Assembly (NCBI GenBank): GCA_963575745.1
Contig: CAUYUJ010004313.1
Location: 504,963 to 568,962 of the forward strand
DNA length: 64,000 bases
Source of the DNA: Prorocentrum cordatum
Lineage: Eukaryota; Sar; Dinophyceae; Prorocentrales; Prorocentraceae
Direction of reading: 5' to 3'
Position 1 is the first letter of the stretch; each line of letters begins with the position of its first letter. Below, piece by piece: positions 22,150 through 33,004 of the stretch. The notes below the pieces were generated by a model, which had not been told where the DNA came from, ran no database searches, and was given only the letters and a program-made list of their open reading frames with translations. A program made the position numbers and the translations under genes.

Positions 22150-23460
22150 ATGTCTGACAATACCCAGGGACGCGTAAAAAACTACTGCTTCGCCCTCGCA
22201 AGGCCACCAACACCTCGATTCCGCACACCACTCACGCATGTCCTGTCGCGTACTCCCTTGGGACACCCAAGAGACTGGTGGGCCCTCCCCACGGAACGCC
22301 AACGTGGCCCCAAGAAACATTGCAACGATTGGTACTGACCAACGTCGAAGCAAATCTGCGTGCAAGCTTCCCCCTGGGGGCCCGCCATGACCCCCGCTCT
22401 GCGGGCTCAATTCGGCGGGCCCCTTGCGGGCCCTTGAAGTGTCCGGCTTCGAGACAAGATAATAAGATGCAGGATCGTGGAGGAGATTGAGCCGCATGCC
22501 TAAATGCATGGTCCGAAGGGGCTTCGCGCATCCGCAGGGCAGGGCTGCATCACAACTCCTGGGGCATGTAGATATACGCGTGATCCGCGCCCCGAGGGCT
22601 ACAAAAGTCTTGTTGCGGCGCACCCCTCACGCATTTCCAATCTGACATTACCCTGGGACGCGTAAGAAGACGGGTGATTTGCCCTCGCAGGGCGACGACA
22701 GTCTCAATTCGGAATACTCCCCTGGGGCACGTGAAACAACTGTTGCGCTCTGAGGGCTACGAAAGCTTCGTTGCGGCGCTCCCCACACACATGTCCTGCC
22801 TAATATGATTCACGGACGTGTACAAATACTACATCGTGATTTGCCCTCGCAGGGCCACGAAGGCTTCAATTCGACATTCTGTCACACAGTTCCTGCCCCA
22901 CACTCCCCTGGGACACGTGGAAATACAAGTGATTTGCGCTATCATGCTCTCGAGGACGTAAATGCAAGCTAGGAACAGCGTCGCGCATTCCGCCAGCCAA
23001 TTTCCCACACTCTTCTTGGGACACGTCTAAATACAGGTAGAACGTGCTCCCAGCACTAGACCTGCGCGTGACAGCTCCGGGGACATGTAAAAGCACAAAT
23101 GGCATGCGCCCTCAGGGCTGCGAAAGCCTTGCGTCGGCGCACACTTCACGCATGTCCCGCGCCCCCAGGCCTCTGAGACACGTAAAACACGAGGGGTCCG
23201 CGACACGATTCTCACTGGAGTTTCAAGTCGGCACACCCCTCGCACACGTCGTGCACCATGGGAGAGATCGGCCGGCCCAAAAGACTGCTCAGGTGGGGCC
23301 TCAATTTGGCGCACCCCTCGCGCACTTCGTGCACCATGGACCTCCAGGGGCGATCCGCTGGCTCTCACCACGGCTAAAGCGAGCCTCAATGCGGCACACT
23401 CCTCTCGTGTACTTCGTGCCTCCTGAAGTCCCCCTTCGTGGCTCGTGAACCCGCCAGAGG
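22150..23460 (-). repeat. Degenerate ~100-bp repeats, inverted relative to 5.4-6.1 kb
   Basis: Words CGCACCCCTCACGCATTTCC, CTGGGACACGTAAAAAT and GATTTGCCCTCGCAGGGC recur with irregular spacing, at least ten times. The reverse complement of the first matches the core of the 88-bp repeat at 5380-6115. A segment at 22260-22440 is duplicated at 23455-23645 (CGCTCTGCGGGCTCAATT in both). Confidence 0.7.
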
Positions 23461-23654
23461 CCTTCTGTTGGCTCCGAAGACCGCCTGCCCCCCAGAGGGA
23501 CGCCAATACGGCCCTGAGAAGAACTGCAATGCGTGGTACCGACCCTCGTCGAAGCCGCACCCCGAACACCTGCTGATTGCAACATCTGCGTGCGTGGTCC
23601 CCTATGGGGGCCCGCCGTGACGCCCGCTCTGCGGGCTCAATTGGAGGCGTCCTA

Positions 23655-23850
23655 CATGGGGTGCGAGTAGACGGGGTCAGAGGATCGCGCCGCATCGGCG
23701 ATGCATCGGCGATGCATCGGCGATACAGCGGCGACGTAGGCGATGCATCGGCGACGCCAGCGCTGAGAACATGGGGCTCCACATCGAGCCGCATCCACGA
23801 TGTATCGGCGATGCGGCGCCATCACTCGAGCCCATCTAATCGGACCCATC
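23655..23850. mobile_element. TIR element with subterminal GATGCATCGGC repeats, family T4, copy 1
   Basis: Left GATCGCGCCGCATCGGCGAT and an inverted right end (CGATGCGGCGCCATC) flank several direct GGCGATGCATC words. The same ends and subterminal words are at 24700-24865, and a right end alone is at 42034-42080. Confidence 0.7.
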
Positions 23851-24699
23851 TGGGAGCCCTAGATAAGGCCGCGTCCATGTTGTAGCCTTGCCGACTTGCG
23901 GCAGTCACACACCCGTGTTGGCGGGCATGTCGTGTGACCCGTCTCGGGGGCACACGGGTGTACCCTCGGTAGCGCAATGAGGCTGATTTGACCCCGTGTT
24001 GGCCCCGTGACCCAGCGGGGCTGTGTGACCCCGTGTTGGCTATGCCCGCCGCTCCAGTAGAGAGCCCTTGCGACGCGAAACAACAGCGATAACACACAGT
24101 ACAGCAAGTAGCCTTTGGGTCTGGGGTGCCGCGCCGTGCTCCTGCAGCTGCGGATGGCTCGCTCCCGGAGGCACAGACGCCGAGGCCCAAGACTGCTTCT
24201 CGGCGCGGGCCCCGGGGGCTCTCGAAAGGGCCCTGACCCCGGGACCCCTCCACGAGCGGTGAGCGCATCCGTATCCTCGGCTACACGCAAGAGTGACCCT
24301 GGGCAAGAGTGACCTTTGGTGCGCAGCCATCGGGGACCGCTGCGGTGAGGAAAACATCCATCGTGTTCGGAGGAAGGGGTCGGGACGATCAAGGGCAGGA
24401 CTGTGTAATGAACACACTTGGCATACGCGATAATACGGAGGATCTGATCTGATCATTCCTCCCAACCCCGTCCTCCCAACCCAATGGTTGCCTTTCTGAT
24501 ATAAAGGCCTAGCCCAGGCAATCCAAGCGCGCCAGCCGTTGCTGGCAGGACCCCTGTCTGCTCGCACCGAAGGGCACTCCGGCGAAGCGTCACTCTTACG
24601 CGTAGCCGAAAGCCGCGCACTCGCGGTCTGGATTCGGAGGCGCGACCCCGCGGGTGCCTGGTCGCAAGGATGCGCTCCTCGAGGCCTCCCAGCTGGGAT

Positions 24700-24868
24700 C
24701 TGAACAGATCGGGTCGGAAGATGGCGCCGCATCCGCGATGCATCGGCGATGCATCGGCGACGTCGGCGATGCGTCGGCGCCATCGGCGTGGAGAAATTCG
24801 GACTCCACATCAGGCCGCATCGGCGATGCACGGGCGATGCGGCGCGAATTTTCGACCCCATCTACTCC
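24700..24868. mobile_element. TIR element, family T4, copy 2
   Basis: Left AGATGGCGCCGCATCCGCGA, internal GATGCATCGGCGATGCATCG, and inverted right end GGCGATGCGGCGCGAA..GACCCCATCT. Its right edge abuts the T5 element within about 6 bp. Confidence 0.7.
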
Positions 24869-24873
24869 TTGGG

Positions 24874-25054
24874 TGACCCAAAAGGGGGTCCAGCTGAAAA
24901 GGTGGTGGTGCAATATATTTAGGGAAAATGTATTGCAAATGTATTGCGCCGGAGAATTGTATTGCATTGTATTGCCAGTAATATATTGCACGCGAAGCAC
25001 TGCAATGTTTTTGCGCCCCGAAGTTTATAGCACGCCCCAAATGTATTGCAGCCC

Positions 25055-25089
<35 letters not shown>

Positions 25090-25140
25090 CACCAAATCTA
25101 TTGCACCAGCCCCTTGTCGCTGGACCCCCCTTTTGGGTCA
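24874..25140. mobile_element. AT-rich TIR element, family T5
   Basis: Left TGACCCAAAAGGGGGTCCAG and an inverted right end (TGGACCCCCCTTTTGGGTCA) pair over about 21 bp with a single extra C. The 267-bp interior is much more AT-rich than its surroundings, has repeated GTATTGC and ATTGCACC words and a (TA)15 run at 25056-25086. On the minus strand the tips read GG|GTTGACCC .. CCCAAG|GAG, so a GT-AG intron would coincide with the element. Confidence 0.8.
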
Positions 25141-25656
25141 ACCCGATACTCGGACCACATCTGCGAGGCCTGGACCTGGAGTTCCGCGCGGGGCATCCGC
25201 GGGAAAAAACGCACCGCATCCGCGGGGTCGCCGCCCCGGGGCCCAGACCGCGAGGCCGCGGATGCGGAGATGGCTTTCGCCCACGACCCCTGCCGTCTCG
25301 CGACGTTCCAGGGGCCCCGAGCGGGGCCACCAGAGACCCGAGACCGCCAGAAGCAGACTGCTGTTGAAGGTTCGGGGGCAGCCAAGACGGGGGCGTCCAA
25401 GAGGGGGGGGGTGCAAATCATGGCCGGCGGCATGTGCACGGCCCGGGGGGGATGGCCAGGGACGTAATGAAATGAGAAGAGGCGCAATGAAATCCGGAGA
25501 GATATCATGGCCCACGCCATGACATCCACCCCCCCTAGTCATCACCCCCCTTTTGGCCGCCCCCGAAAGGTTTCTGCTGGTGAAGCCCCGGGAGGTCCGG
25601 AAAGCTGGCGGGGGCGGTGCGGGGAAAATGCTCCCTCTCCCGACGCCGCGGGTCAC

Positions 25657-25696
25657 CTATGACCGCCCGGACGTCTTCCATCAACTTCAGCAGGTC
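25657..25696 (-). CDS. Possible 40-nt exon, unrecognised
   Basis: On the minus strand a polypyrimidine tract (the complement of the purine tract downstream) ends at GCGGAG|GACC. It is followed by codons for DLLKLMEDVRAVI and a GT donor (CATAG|GTGACC). The peptide looks like an amphipathic helix but belongs to no family I recognise. The case rests only on splice-like edges and protein-like composition, so it may be chance. Confidence 0.2.
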
Positions 25697-25724
25697 CTCC
25701 GCGGACCAGAGACGAGGTGGGCGG

Positions 25725-26480
25725 AGCGACGGGTGGTGGGAGGGAGGGGGGAGGGGGGTCGGAGGGAGACGAGGGGGAAGGGGAGAAGAAGCATGAGCAG
25801 AGAGGGAGAGGGGAGGAGGAAGGAGGGGGAGGAGGAGCGAGGGAAGGGAAAGGCGAGGAGGGGAGAAGGAGGGGGAGGAGGGGCGAGGACGAAGTAGAAG
25901 GGAGAAGGGAAGAGAGAGAGAGAGAGAGATTGGAGGGGACAGAGTGAGGAGGTTTGGGGGATGGACGAGGAGCGAAAGACGAAGAACAAGCAAGGCATGG
26001 AGGAGGGGAAATGGAGGAGGTAGGAGGGAGGAGGCAACAGGGAGGAACAGGAAGGATGGAAGAGGTACGAGAGAGTGACGGGAGATGGGACGGGGGTGGG
26101 GGACGACAGCAGAGGAAGGATCAAGACACTGGAGAGATGGAGGAAAGAGGAGGCATGAGGGGAGAAGAGGTAGGAGGGAGAAGCCAGGAGCAAGAGGGGC
26201 AAGAGGGGCAGGAGAAGTAGACAGAGCGGGGAGTGAGGAAGGAGAAACGAGGAGCGAGAAGCGAGACATGAGGAGCGAGGAAGGGTGGGAGGCGGGGAGG
26301 ACGTATGTTGGAGTGGGGAATATAATACAGGGAGTCAGGGAGGAAGCGTAGAAAACAGAGATAGGATGAGCGGGGGGTAGAGGCAGGGAGGGTGGATTGA
26401 CGGGGTGGGCGGGTACGGGGAGTGAGGAGAGCAACGGCGGTAGGGGGAGAGAGAGGGGAGAGGGCAAGCTAGGCGCGCGC
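25725..26480 (+). repeat. Purine-rich tract, ~750 bp
   Basis: A/G-rich, GGAG and GAGAG words with no fixed period, including a (GA)9 run near 25914. It is the mirror of the pyrimidine tract at 20620-21335. Confidence 0.75.
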
Positions 26481-27508
26481 GTGCCACAACTGACATCCTG
26501 CGCTCTCCCATTCCTACATGTTATGCTCAGTCCTTTCCTATTAGCCAGTCCAGCTGTGGACTCAAACCTCGACCTTTAGAACTGTACTTGAGGCGCGAGT
26601 GGGGACGAAGACCAGGGGAAGGATGAAATAGAGGAATGGAAAGGCCCATGGGGGGAGATAAGGAATCGAACTCTATACACCGACGCTGCTTCCAGCCCTG
26701 CATTGGAATTTGCACTGGAGAGCGGATCCTGGTGTGTACGGGACCCTGGTGTATACATGTTTCGTTGTTTTCCCGGGACATCGGGGGAAACAAATATACA
26801 CCACACTACCCCAGCGTCGTCCTCGACCCTCCAGAAGTCCTGGGATTGAAAGACAGCGCGCTACTGGCAATGTATATGTTCCAGTTTCCGAGGAGAGAGT
26901 CGGCAGCAAGAAAAAGCACTCGACGAAGGGGGGTGCGAACCAAACCACAAGCACGCGGTATTGTGCAGGGTGGCCGTGATAAACTGTCGCAGGACCACTT
27001 GGAGCTGTCATCGGAAGCTGCGCACGCACAGTGCATCACACTAAGAGCAGGCTGGCCGTGCTATGCGGCATGCTCGCACGAAGAGTGCATCCTGGACCCT
27101 CCAGGCATCACATCCTCAGGTTCTTTCTGTATACCACACCCTCACCACCCCAGTCAGGTTCCACCCCACAGGGCCACGTTCAGTATACAAAAACTGCGCC
27201 CCCGGGACGGAATTTTGCACCAAATCAACATTTCAAACTAGTTGTGCCAGCCTCCATACCAAAATACCCCAAAAGGCATCCACGAGGCCTCTGATCCGCA
27301 GCCAAAGCACTGTGGCGGGACGGGACGAAGGCAACGATGCACATGGCGTGTTCTGGAAAAGCTGCCTCAAAAATGTTGCCATCTCTTGGGGGGGGCATGC
27401 TTTACTTCCGCGGACTTCCGCTGGTCTTCCGCCGCCTTCCGCCGAGGAAGAGGTGACAACTGCTTCGATCATTGAAGGCAAGGCCCTTTCTAGACATATG
27501 CGCATATT
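26481..27508. other. Unassigned, with a 57-bp hairpin
   Basis: Intermediate GC. A short inverted repeat at 26747-26803 pairs TGGTGTATACATGTTTC with AACAAATATACACCA. Two words resembling an RNA polymerase III B box occur in reverse orientation near 26550 and 26660, but no tRNA fold is evident. No convincing exon. Confidence 0.4.
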
Positions 27509-27710
27509 GGGGATCCCGAAACCGTGTGGTGACAGACCGTGCGGTGACCTCGGAACCCCAAGAGACCTCACCGCACGGTCAGTCACCGCACGGTCTTGGG
27601 ACCCTGGAGGCCCCTGTCGCCCAAGACATCCTCGGAGAGGCACTCGAGTCCCAAAACCGTGCGGTGACCCCGAATCCCCACCGACTCACCACACGGTGTG
27701 GTCCCCACCC
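27509..27710. repeat. ACCGTGCGGTGA-type dispersed repeat, copy 2
   Basis: Aligns with 4044-4240. It contains four or more ACCGTGCGGTGA words in both orientations. Confidence 0.65.
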
Positions 27711-27729
27711 CGTTTGGGGGCCCCCGAGC

Positions 27730-27895
27730 ATACGGCGACGAGCCGGCTGGCCTGGCGGCGGTCCGGCCGGCTCGTCGCCGCCGCCGCCCGCCGCCGCCGT
27801 CGCCGCTTGGCCCCAGCGGCAGTCCAGCCGGCTCGCCGCCGCCCGTCGCCGCTGGGCCCCAGTGGCGAAGCGGCTGGCGCGTCGCCGCCCGTCAC
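27730..27895 (+). repeat. GCC-rich ~55-bp tandem repeat
   Basis: Repeated phrase GCCGGCTCGTCGCCGCC.. then CTTGGCCCCAGCGGC in about 2.5 diverged units. Confidence 0.6.
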
Positions 27896-28245
27896 CGCGT
27901 TGCTTTGCATTGCTCTACATTGCTCGGCAGAGCTTTTTCACTGCACTGCTTCGCATTACTTTGCATTTGCATGTGTATCTGCACTGCGCTGCATTATGTT
28001 GGATTCTATTGCATCGCGTTGCATCGCATTGCCTTGCGTTGCAGTGCTTTGAGCTAATTTGCTGTGCAGAAGTTTGATTCGCATTGCTTCACACTGCTTC
28101 ACATTGCTCTGACTTGCTTTGCATTGTGTTGCATTGCTTTGCATTGATTTGAGGTGCGTTGCATTGCTTCGCATTGCTTTGTGTTGCATTGCCTTGGTTT
28201 GCATTGCTTTTGGCTGCTTTGCATTGCTTTGCACCACCTAGATTG
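27896..28245 (+). repeat. Degenerate TTGCATTGCT decamer array
   Basis: About 35 diverged copies of TTTGCATTGC-like words, many in register. It grades into ATTGCACCACCTAG words at 28235-28315 that echo the interior of the T5 element. Confidence 0.85.
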
Positions 28246-28344
28246 TGCAGCATGGATTGCATCACCTAGATTGCACCCCACTGGTTGCACCACCTTGATT
28301 GCACCACATACATTGCAAGAGATCACTGTTTGCGGTCAATGCTG

Positions 28345-28430
28345 GCTAACATGTGTGTATATGCGTGCCTGTGTACGCGTATGTGTATGTGTCTGTGTCG
28401 GTCTCTCTCTCTCTCTCTCTATTTCTCTCC
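28345..28430 (+). repeat. GT/TC dinucleotide repeat
   Basis: TGTGTGTATGTG-type sequence followed by (TC)10. Confidence 0.85.
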
Positions 28431-28747
28431 CTTTTCGGTGTGGTGAAATTCGGCATGCTGGATCTTCTGTGGTAAAGACCGGTATGCTGGGACGGTCGGG
28501 TGTTCAAAGTGTCGATCCGCGACCGCGACGATGCCGACGACGAAGACGCTAACGAGGACGGCAATGGGGCATCGACGACGCGACGACGCCGATGGCGGCG
28601 ACGAGGAGGGCGGCGACGACGACGAGCGATGACGAGACAGAGGACGACGAGGACGAGCTGAGAAGGGCGGGCTCCATGCTGCCGGCGGGGCCCTTCAGCC
28701 GCGCGACGCCCCTGATGAGCTCCTCTGCGGGGGGTAAGCAAGAAGGG

Positions 28748-28825
28748 GAAGGAGGAGGAGGAGGAGGAGGAGGGGTAGGAGGAGGAGGAGGAGGAGGAGG
28801 AGGAGGAGGAGGAGAAAGAGGGAGA
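28748..28825 (+). repeat. GGA microsatellite
   Basis: About 25 GGA units in a GC-rich stretch that is otherwise without a recognisable feature (28430-29310). Confidence 0.9.
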
Positions 28826-29315
28826 GGAGGAATCGAGGAGCGTGGCTCGAAGATCTGTTTTGGGTGGGGTGAATGGGGGGAGGGGGCATCACCGACTGGA
28901 GCACGAAGGGACTCCCTGGAAGGGCCCATGGCGCCTGGCGTCTCGAAAGCGGCGTTTTCGACGGCTCTTCGCACCGTCGGCGTCCAGGGCCGCTCCAAGG
29001 CCCAGCAGCCGTCCGAGAAGGTCTCGGGACGAGGAAGCCAGCCGCGGGGGAGGGGGCGAGAGCTCTGGGGGCCCCTTCTCCTCCCTGCGATGCTCCTCCT
29101 CCGACTGGTGGGGCTCGGTTCTCTCCCCCCGTGTTCCCCTCCTGCTCCTCCCCCCCCGCCTGCTCGCGTGCTCCTCATCCGTATCACGCTGCTCCTTCTC
29201 ATGCTCCTGCTCCTGTTCCCAGGTATGCCATCGCTGACCCATGTTGATGAAGACTGCGAGCATCAGTGAGGTTGCTGTGGTGACTCGTGGGGTCACGGTA
29301 GATGTTCATCATGAT

Positions 29316-29540
29316 AATGTCAGTCGCCTAACTGCGACAGCTGCCCAAACAGATCGCAAATGCGGACACGTTGTTGACTATTTCAAGATGAGGGCCATAG
29401 CCAATGTTTAACCTGGAAGGTCATTGTGGCCAAGCATGCGGGCAAGAGCGAGGCAGATTTCCATCATACTGCTTGGACTATATCGGCGTTGCGGCGAAGG
29501 CAATACAACACCCCATCATCGTTAACTACTTTGTTGTAAA
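29316..29540. other. Lower-GC island with competing exon-like frames
   Basis: Minus strand: GCGCAG|GCGACCCC opens a frame reading DPVYNKVVNDDGVLYCLRRN then ADIVQA up to a GTATGA donor (about 29540-29466). A second AG|GCGACTGACATT opens TDIIMMNIYRDPTSHHSNLT (from about 29318 downward). Plus strand: SYCLDYIGVAAKAIQHPIIV is equally protein-like. No family is recognised and the strand cannot be decided. It stands out because surrounding DNA is far more GC-rich. Confidence 0.25.
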
Positions 29541-30750
29541 CGGGGTCGCCTGCGCACATAATCAGCGGTTGCCATGTGAGCGCAGCAAGGGCTCGGCCTG
29601 AGCAGTCGGAGTGCTCTTGGCTTCGAGGTTTCACCCCGTCAAGATGGACAGCCACACCCGGGCCTCAAGCAGATGACCGTTCACAGCTTGCAGGATTGGA
29701 TCTCCAGGGTGCCCCCCATATTCAGGTGGGGCCCCAAGTAGTTACGGCCAAGCCCGGGCCGCGACGGGCGGTGGCCCTAAGGCAGCGTTGACCTCGCATC
29801 GTCCACGCCCGTGGATCTGGCCGCCCACGTCGCCGCGCGCCCACCTGGACGTCGCCACACACAGGCAACACAGGGGCGAGAGGGACGCTCCCTGGGCAGC
29901 CCCAAAGGGGGCCCGCGGGGGCCACTCTTGGGGGGCCACCTCGGGCGACCGGGGGACCTCCACCGGCCACGGGGGTCCGAGGCCCACGGGCGGGCCCACG
30001 AGGCACGCCGCGCGCTTGCAAGAGACGAGCAGGCCGGCTGACCCGCAGGGCGCCGCCGCGAGCCGGCGCCGCAGGCGGGGGCGCGTTCTGCCAAGCGGAA
30101 AGGCTGCGGTGGCCGATGCACTCGGGCTGGATTGGACCGGGCACGCGAGAGGACACGAGGCCCGTTTGGGGGGCCACACGGCCACAGGGATGTCGGAGGC
30201 ACGGGCCGCGAGGCACAGGACACAAGGGTGCCCTTGATTTGGCAGGGTCGACCTGCTAATCAGGGCCGACTGTACTACCTCTGCGCAGCAGCAAGCTCGG
30301 GGATCTACGGACGCGGGTCGATCCAGACCCGGGTGAGTCGAGCGCTGCAGGATCCTGGACGAGCCTGCAGGAGCCTGCGGGGTCCTGCAGCCAAAGCCCG
30401 GGTCAGTGCGCCCCTGGCTCTGCAGGATCCTGAAAGATCCCGCGCTCTGGCTGACCCCCGTTTGCATTGGCCCCCGTCTCTTGCGCCCCGACGAGCTCGT
30501 CCAACGGTGCCATCGGCCAAGGCGCCGAAGTGTTGGGATCCAGGCGGGCCTAATTTTTGCTGCGGTGGTTCGCCAAAGACTGCGGAGGCTGCTGGCCAGC
30601 AAGCGGGTGCTGCTCCCAAAGTGCCCGCGCGCGCGTCGGGGAGGTGGGCGGCAGGCCTGGGCTGTACAGTGTTGCTGTTGCCCCCCCTGCGTGAGGCACA
30701 CAGGTGCCTGCCTAGAAAGAAAACAACATACACATAAACAGGCGAAGATC
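29541..30750. other. No recognisable feature
   Basis: GC-rich. Long overlapping ORFs on both strands arise from the composition and contain no domain I can identify. GGATCCTG-like words recur near 30350-30440. Confidence 0.4.
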
Positions 30751-30751
30751 C

Positions 30752-30863
30752 GCGAGGATTCTTTGGATCGGCGCCAGGCCCCCCCCCTCCCTGGCGCGCG
30801 GAACAAGCCAGGGGCGGGCCCAGAGGCACTGCCAGGGGGCCAGCGCCGATCCGAAAATTCGCT
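30752..30863. mobile_element. Short TIR element, family T6, copy 2
   Basis: Left GCGAGGATTCTTTGGATCGG and inverted right CCAGCGCCGATCCGAAAATT. As in copy 1, an A-rich segment (AAAACAACATACACATAAAC) lies outside the left end. Confidence 0.75.
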
Positions 30864-31540
30864 GCGGGCGCCGAAAATGACGTTCAAACTGTTGCGATTC
30901 CCAAACAGTCGCGTCCCTGATTTTGCGCAGGGCCCGACCATCTTGGCATTCCTATAAGCATACCACGGCATTTGCTTAGAACAAACTAATGCGCAGAGAA
31001 TGTTCGCCAACGTAGCGCCTAGACCGTGCCTGCGTCTAGAAATCCACGTTGTTCAGTATATGTGGTGCACTCTTATGTTGGGCAGTCGAGGTGACTCATC
31101 TGCGTGGTGCAACTCACGCATGTCCGCAGTGAGTTGGCAACCCCACTGCTCGCGCAATTATCCCGCCCACCCACCCACCCGCAACTAGGTTTGCAATAAC
31201 CATGCGGCGGCGATTGCAATGAGTGTATTGTGTTGGCTGGTGCATGTCTCCGGCCGCGCCAGCCCGCGCATGCTCGCGCGCGCAGCGGTCAGCTAGTTTG
31301 GCGCGACCGACGCAGCCGCGGTGGCGCTGACCGCGCGGCACATCCCAGTGGGTTCTTCAGTGCGCATCGGCGACTGTTGCAGGCGCGGTAGCATGGCAAC
31401 GCCAACAACGGTTGACACGATGAGGATCGTGGCAATGCTGCTGGTGATGATGACAACAACGGCGGCACGGCCAGTGTCGGCGCCGATGCTGATCGTGCCA
31501 ACGACGATGACGGCGTCCTCGCGTCGGTGATGAACGTTGT

Positions 31541-32205
31541 GGAGGGAGCTCGACATGCGCGCGCGGCCGACGCCCGAGAGTGGCCCGCATGGTGTTGTTT
31601 GAGACGGATCGTGCCCCCAGCACGCGCACAAGGGCGTTCGAATGATTTCGACATGCGGCGCAAGAGGCCTGTTTGGCCGAATGTAAGGAAAATGTTGACA
31701 GACCGATGGTGCCCCTTGAGAATTCGCAGAAATACGAGCACAGGCTTTCTTGAAAACTGACGTTGCGAAACCATGTGCGTGTTGTTTCTTCTTTTTGTCT
31801 TCGGGACACTCCATTCGGGTGTTTGAAGGATTTCGGCATGCGCGCGGCGACGCGCGCGTGTGCAATTCGGCCCATGTCTTGCAAGGGAGTAGTGCAACAG
31901 CACGCGCGCAAGGGCATTCGAAACCTCTAGGCATGCGGGCGCGAGAGGCCCGTTGGTAGCATTATGTGGAAACGTTGAAAAACCAATGGTTCTCTTGAGA
32001 ACTCCCAAGAATGTGAGCCCAAGTTGTTTTGAAAACCGAAGTTGCGAAACCATGCGTCTTTTATCTGCTGCGGGGCAGTCATTCTTGAAATCCTTACGAA
32101 ACCTATGGTGTTTGAAACAATCCGGCATGCGTGCGCGACGACGCGCGCGTGTGCACGTCGTCCCATTGTTTGCAAAGGATTCCTTGAAAACTGAAGATTG
32201 TTGAT
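31541..32205 (+). repeat. ~280-bp tandem repeat, 2.3 units
   Basis: CACGCGCACAAGGGC at 31621 recurs at 31901, and CGGCATGCG..GACGCGCGCGTGTGCA at 31834 recurs at 32123. Also repeated: AAACCGAAGTTGCGAAACCA and TTGAGAACTCCCAAGAAT variants. ORFs in several frames repeat accordingly. Confidence 0.85.
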
Positions 32206-32564
32206 GAACGAGTGTGCGCGCATAGTTTTGAGCAGAGGATTGTGGGGGGGGCGTTGCCGGATTAGCTGGGATGATACGAATTCAGATGTAGGATGGGCGG
32301 TGGGGCAGAATCATATTCAGATCCCTGCAGCCCTTTGGGGTCTCTTTCCTCTTCCACAACCCTCTTCCTGGGGGGGAGGGGAACCCTCCCCATCCCCTCC
32401 CTGGGGTTTTTGTGGGAGGGACCCCGATGTGTCAGAGGGTCCTTCTTTCGGCCCCTGGGGGGGCCATGTTTTGACACCTCTCACGAGGATCGTTGCCCCC
32501 GAGGGGTGGAGCTCGGGGCTACATCGAGCACATCGAGGACCCCCCCTCTTTTGACCGACCGCCT

Positions 32565-32795
32565 TCAAGATGGCCGCGAGAGGCGCTCCAGGGCTCCCAA
32601 GATGCCCCTAAGAGGGCTCCAAGAGCGCCCCAAGAGGCCCATAGAGAGGCACCCGAGAGGCACCCAAGAGGCCCAAGATGACCTCCAAGATGGCTCAGAT
32701 AGCCCAATCTGGATCAAGATGGCTCTCAAGATGCTCCAAGCGGCCCCAAGACCGCTCCAAGACGGCTCGAGGTGGCCACGGTGCCTCCCAAGCCT
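32565..32795 (+). repeat. Degenerate decamer repeat (CCAAGAGGCC type)
   Basis: About 20 ten-base words such as CTCCAAGAGC, CCCAAGAGGC and AAGATGGCTC. Same family as at 40690, 50510, 56270 and 59985. Confidence 0.8.
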
Positions 32796-33004
32796 CCCTC
32801 GCTGTTTGACGATGCGTGTCGTCAACTGTTATGAGCATCGTTTCTGGATGGGCTGGTGGGGATACGCGAAACGTAAAGAATTGCAATACGATTAATGGGC
32901 AGTTAAATCTGGTGGGGGGGAGATAGATCCGAATACTCCGATGTAGTACGGAGAATATACGTATTAAAAGATGTGTGGTCCAACGTATGTTGTGCAAACC
33001 AAAC

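Noticed and set aside
26540-26670. GTTCGATTCC-like B-box words in reverse, suggesting tRNA or a tRNA-derived SINE
   Set aside because: No A box at proper distance and no cloverleaf could be drawn. A similar single word at 49938 is also isolated.
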